6,819 nt of DNA. Source: JBHIFE01 sp046760985 (lineage in GTDB: Bacteria; Chloroflexota; Dehalococcoidia; Dehalococcoidales; RBG-16-60-22). Positions 5,461 to 6,819 of this stretch are shown piece by piece. The notes below the pieces were generated by a model, which was not told where the DNA came from, made no database searches, and was given only the letters and a program-made list of their open reading frames with translations. The stretch spans positions 1 through 6,819 of the forward strand of contig JBHIFE010000076.1 in assembly GCA_046760985.1 (NCBI GenBank), read 5' to 3'. Position numbers and translations under genes: made by a program. Position 1 is the stretch's first letter; each line of letters begins with the position of its first letter.

Positions 5461-6366
5461 ATGGAACAATATCTAGTCAGAGGCAAATTAGAGTATAACT
5501 TCCCAATTCCGGCCACAGGTGACCAGCACTCTGTTTTCCCAAACGAATTGCCAATAATTATTGGAGTATTTAAAATTGACAGGTCTCCGAATTGTGAACA
5601 TTACCTAGAGAACCTCGGCTGGTTAGATGAAGCACGTGGAAGGCCCGACTGGCAATTTCCAATCTCCTTTCTCTATGTAGAAACTACTTTAGAGGTCACA
5701 CAGCATAAGGACGCTTCCCTAATATCGGATAATGTATTTGAGCAACTGGAAGCTCTGTTTAGGCTATATTGTAAAGGTGGAATATACATACGGCGCCACG
5801 AGGTTTGGAAAATAAGAGAAGGAAGTCCTGAGCTGCTAATAACATTTAGATATCATCCTATGAAACCGGAACCATCAAGACTCGATTTACACGGAGACTA
5901 TCCCTTACACGATGAGCTATTAAAGGAATTCAGTGCCTACTATGCTAATTATTGGGATATCATTAGTGAACGGCCACACCCACTATGGAACGCGATTTAC
6001 AGGTTTAGTTTGTCATATGAGGAACATACGGATAATGACAGACTGATTGATTTAATGGTTGCAATGGAAGCTCTGTATGGTGATTATGAATATCATAGAT
6101 ACAAGATACCGTTGCGATGTTCGTGTTTGCTATTTCGGCTTGGTGAAGAGAGGAAGGCGAATTTTAAATTAATAAAAGATATTTATGACAAAAGGAGCAG
6201 GATTCTACATGGGAATGCACTTTCTCCCGTAGTCTCAAAATCGGAGATTGAGCAATTTGAGGATTTGGTTCGAATGTCTGTCCATAAGTTTCTAGACATG
6301 TATAAAGATGGAAAAAGGATAAGCAGTGGCTCCGAACTTGATGATTTACTCTTTTTTGATATTTAG
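5461..6366 (+). CDS. HEPN-domain protein (Apea-like HEPN), predicted RNase; N-terminal domain unknown
   Basis: The 301-residue protein has no signal peptide or membrane segment. Residues about 1-170 are beta-rich and aromatic and I do not recognise them. Residues about 190-280 resemble the Apea-like HEPN family: RLIDLMVAMEALYGD (conserved Glu203), RYKIPLRCSCLLF, IKDIYDKRSRILHGN and a closing helix EIEQFEDLVRMSVHKFLDMY. The RSRILH segment gives the Rx4H signature (Arg245, His250) that forms the metal-independent RNase centre when HEPN domains dimerise. Many such proteins act in phage defence or as toxins, and some are inactive or regulatory, so an RNase role here is inference. The start is supported by AAAGGGGG ten bases upstream of ATG 5461. 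Base composition is more AT-rich than the arg operon, which hints at separate origin. No adjacent MNT nucleotidyltransferase partner is present. It converges on the hicAB pair. Confidence 0.75.
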   Translation: MEQYLVRGKLEYNFPIPATGDQHSVFPNELPIIIGVFKIDRSPNCEHYLENLGWLDEARGRPDWQFPISFLYVETTLEVTQHKDASLISDNVFEQLEALFRLYCKGGIYIRRHEVWKIREGSPELLITFRYHPMKPEPSRLDLHGDYPLHDELLKEFSAYYANYWDIISERPHPLWNAIYRFSLSYEEHTDNDRLIDLMVAMEALYGDYEYHRYKIPLRCSCLLFRLGEERKANFKLIKDIYDKRSRILHGNALSPVVSKSEIEQFEDLVRMSVHKFLDMYKDGKRISSGSELDDLLFFDI

Positions 6367-6394
6367 CGTACAGCTAGTAAATTGGAAAAATAAC

Positions 6395-6419
6395 AGGGAA
6401 GCATCTCTGCCTCCCTTTT
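6395..6419 (+). terminator. Hairpin terminator between the HEPN gene and hicB
   Basis: AGGGA (6395-6399) pairs with TCCCT (6412-6416) and GC (6401-6402) with GC (6409-6410), with one A/C mismatch between them and a six-base loop ATCTCT. The stem runs straight into TTTT, 29 bases after the stop of the HEPN gene. Read from the other strand the same stem is followed by TGTTATTTTT, so it could also stop transcripts from hicAB. The stem is short, so strength is uncertain. Confidence 0.5.
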
Positions 6420-6443
6420 ACTTCCTTAGTAGCGGGGGTTGGA

Positions 6444-6635
6444 TTAGACTTCTATCTTTACCAATTCTTCTTCTTCTCTTGGTTCAAAAGGTGTTTCCAT
6501 CATCTCTTTAGCACAGGCTTTTAGGGATTCCAACAGTTTCTTTTTGGTCTTCTCCTGAGCATTAACCCCAGGTAAATCAATTAACCACCCAATCCACCAA
6601 CCATCACTTTTTTTAATAACCGCCCTATATTGCAT
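6444..6635 (-). CDS. hicB: HicB-like antitoxin, short form (63 aa)
   Basis: The product matches the HicB / UPF0150 antitoxin domain: an opening beta strand MQYRAVIKKSDGWWIGWLIDLPGVNAQEKTKKKLLESLKACAKEM carries the DG-(aromatic)-x8-LPG core followed by the T-x4-LLESLK helix. HicB proteins bind and block the mRNA-cutting HicA toxin, and many also repress their own promoter. This one is only 63 residues and ends in an acidic tail (PREEEELVKIEV); it has no C-terminal helix-turn-helix or ribbon-helix-helix, so DNA binding would have to be done by something else. The start at 6635 is supported by GAGGTAGG a few bases upstream, immediately after the hicA stop codon. It is the second gene of a hicA-hicB operon, 12 bases after hicA, suggesting coupled translation. 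Stand-alone HicB-like proteins of unknown role also exist, but the HicA neighbour makes the toxin-antitoxin reading likely. Confidence 0.8.
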   Translation of the reverse strand: MQYRAVIKKSDGWWIGWLIDLPGVNAQEKTKKKLLESLKACAKEMMETPFEPREEEELVKIEV

Positions 6636-6647
6636 TTTACCTACCTC

Positions 6648-6819
6648 TTATTTACTAAAAGGAATTTCCAAATCCCGACAAATTTTTCTGGCTAGCTCAT
6701 CCACTATTTCATTATGACGCGGCACCGCTGTTCTATATTTACCTTTCTGATAAATGCTGTGCCTCCTTCCCTCTCTAATGAGGAAGGCGCCGTTGGTTAT
6801 CAGGTATTTTATGAGTTCT
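6648..6819 (-). CDS. hicA: HicA-like mRNA interferase toxin, 5' end outside window
   Basis: Fifty-six codons before the TAA at 6648-6650 are visible on the minus strand; the start lies beyond 6819. The fragment begins ELIKYLITNGAFLIREGRRHSIYQ and continues KGKYRTAVPRHNEIVDELARKICRDLEIPFSK. This fits the HicA / YcfA fold, a small double-stranded-RNA-binding-like domain: helix, strand with the GxxH motif (GRRH, catalytic-type histidine at visible residue 20), strand ending in the near-invariant VPRH, then a helix that usually reads as a lysine/arginine-rich segment. HicA toxins cut mRNA and are neutralised by HicB, whose gene follows 12 bases downstream. Judged against the usual HicA N-terminus (a short M-x-LIK-type start) only a few residues are missing. 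The catalytic histidine is present, so the toxin appears intact as far as visible. The C-terminal extension DELARKICRDLEIPFSK differs from the common ILKQAGL ending but occurs in some lineages. Confidence 0.8.
   Translation of the reverse strand, partial: ELIKYLITNGAFLIREGRRHSIYQKGKYRTAVPRHNEIVDELARKICRDLEIPFSK

Noticed and set aside
5461..6366. HEPN-MNT toxin-antitoxin pair
   Set aside because: No nucleotidyltransferase (GSxxRG...DxD) gene is adjacent on either side, and the protein carries an extra N-terminal domain not seen in minimal HEPN toxins.
6326..6511. Short + strand open frame overlapping the HEPN stop and hicB end
   Set aside because: It overlaps two supported genes, crosses the predicted terminator and has no ribosome binding site of note.
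1..6819. tRNA, rRNA, CRISPR array, insertion sequence or integrase remains
   Set aside because: I looked for cloverleaf ends, regularly spaced repeats, terminal inverted repeats and transposase motifs and saw none.

Overview
The window looks like bacterial chromosome of moderate G+C. Short intergenic gaps, GTG and TTG starts, clear Shine-Dalgarno sites on most genes and sigma70-like promoter hexamers all fit bacteria. The gene set (an argJ-argB-argD cluster, a stand-alone pyruvate-kinase C-domain protein, an FAH-family enzyme and an MMPL-type exporter) reminds me of Chloroflexota of the Dehalococcoidia type. That placement is an impression from family resemblance and needs a database search.

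Layout from left to right. 1-299: C-terminal end of an RND/MMPL-family membrane exporter on the + strand, cut by the window edge. 342-1990: three minus-strand genes, read right to left as an FAH-family hydrolase/isomerase, a pyruvate-kinase alpha/beta-domain protein and a 69-residue two-helix membrane protein. 1991-2084: a 94-bp divergent intergenic region with one promoter-like element for each side. Both are placed so that transcription would begin at or within a few bases of the start codon. 2085-5276: a tight + strand operon, argJ-argB-argD, for the acetylated steps of ornithine/arginine synthesis. ArgJ moves acetyl between acetylornithine and glutamate, ArgB phosphorylates N-acetylglutamate and ArgD makes acetylornithine. 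The reductase ArgC, which acts between ArgB and ArgD, is not in the window. 5277-5460: a structured non-coding gap with an inverted repeat, a G-quadruplex-type G tract, a perfect TATAAT and a strong ribosome binding site. 5461-6366: a 301-residue protein with a C-terminal HEPN-like domain carrying an Rx4H motif (predicted RNase). 6395-6419: a small hairpin terminator between convergent genes. 6444-6819: a minus-strand HicA-HicB type II toxin-antitoxin pair, with the hicA start just outside the window.

The left and middle parts are ordinary metabolism. The right end (HEPN protein facing a HicAB pair) is the accessory part, where two potential RNA-targeting proteins sit side by side. I did not see a clearly new multi-gene system. 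The best leads are the HEPN protein with its unusual upstream region, and the paired leaderless promoters in front of argJ and the FAH gene.
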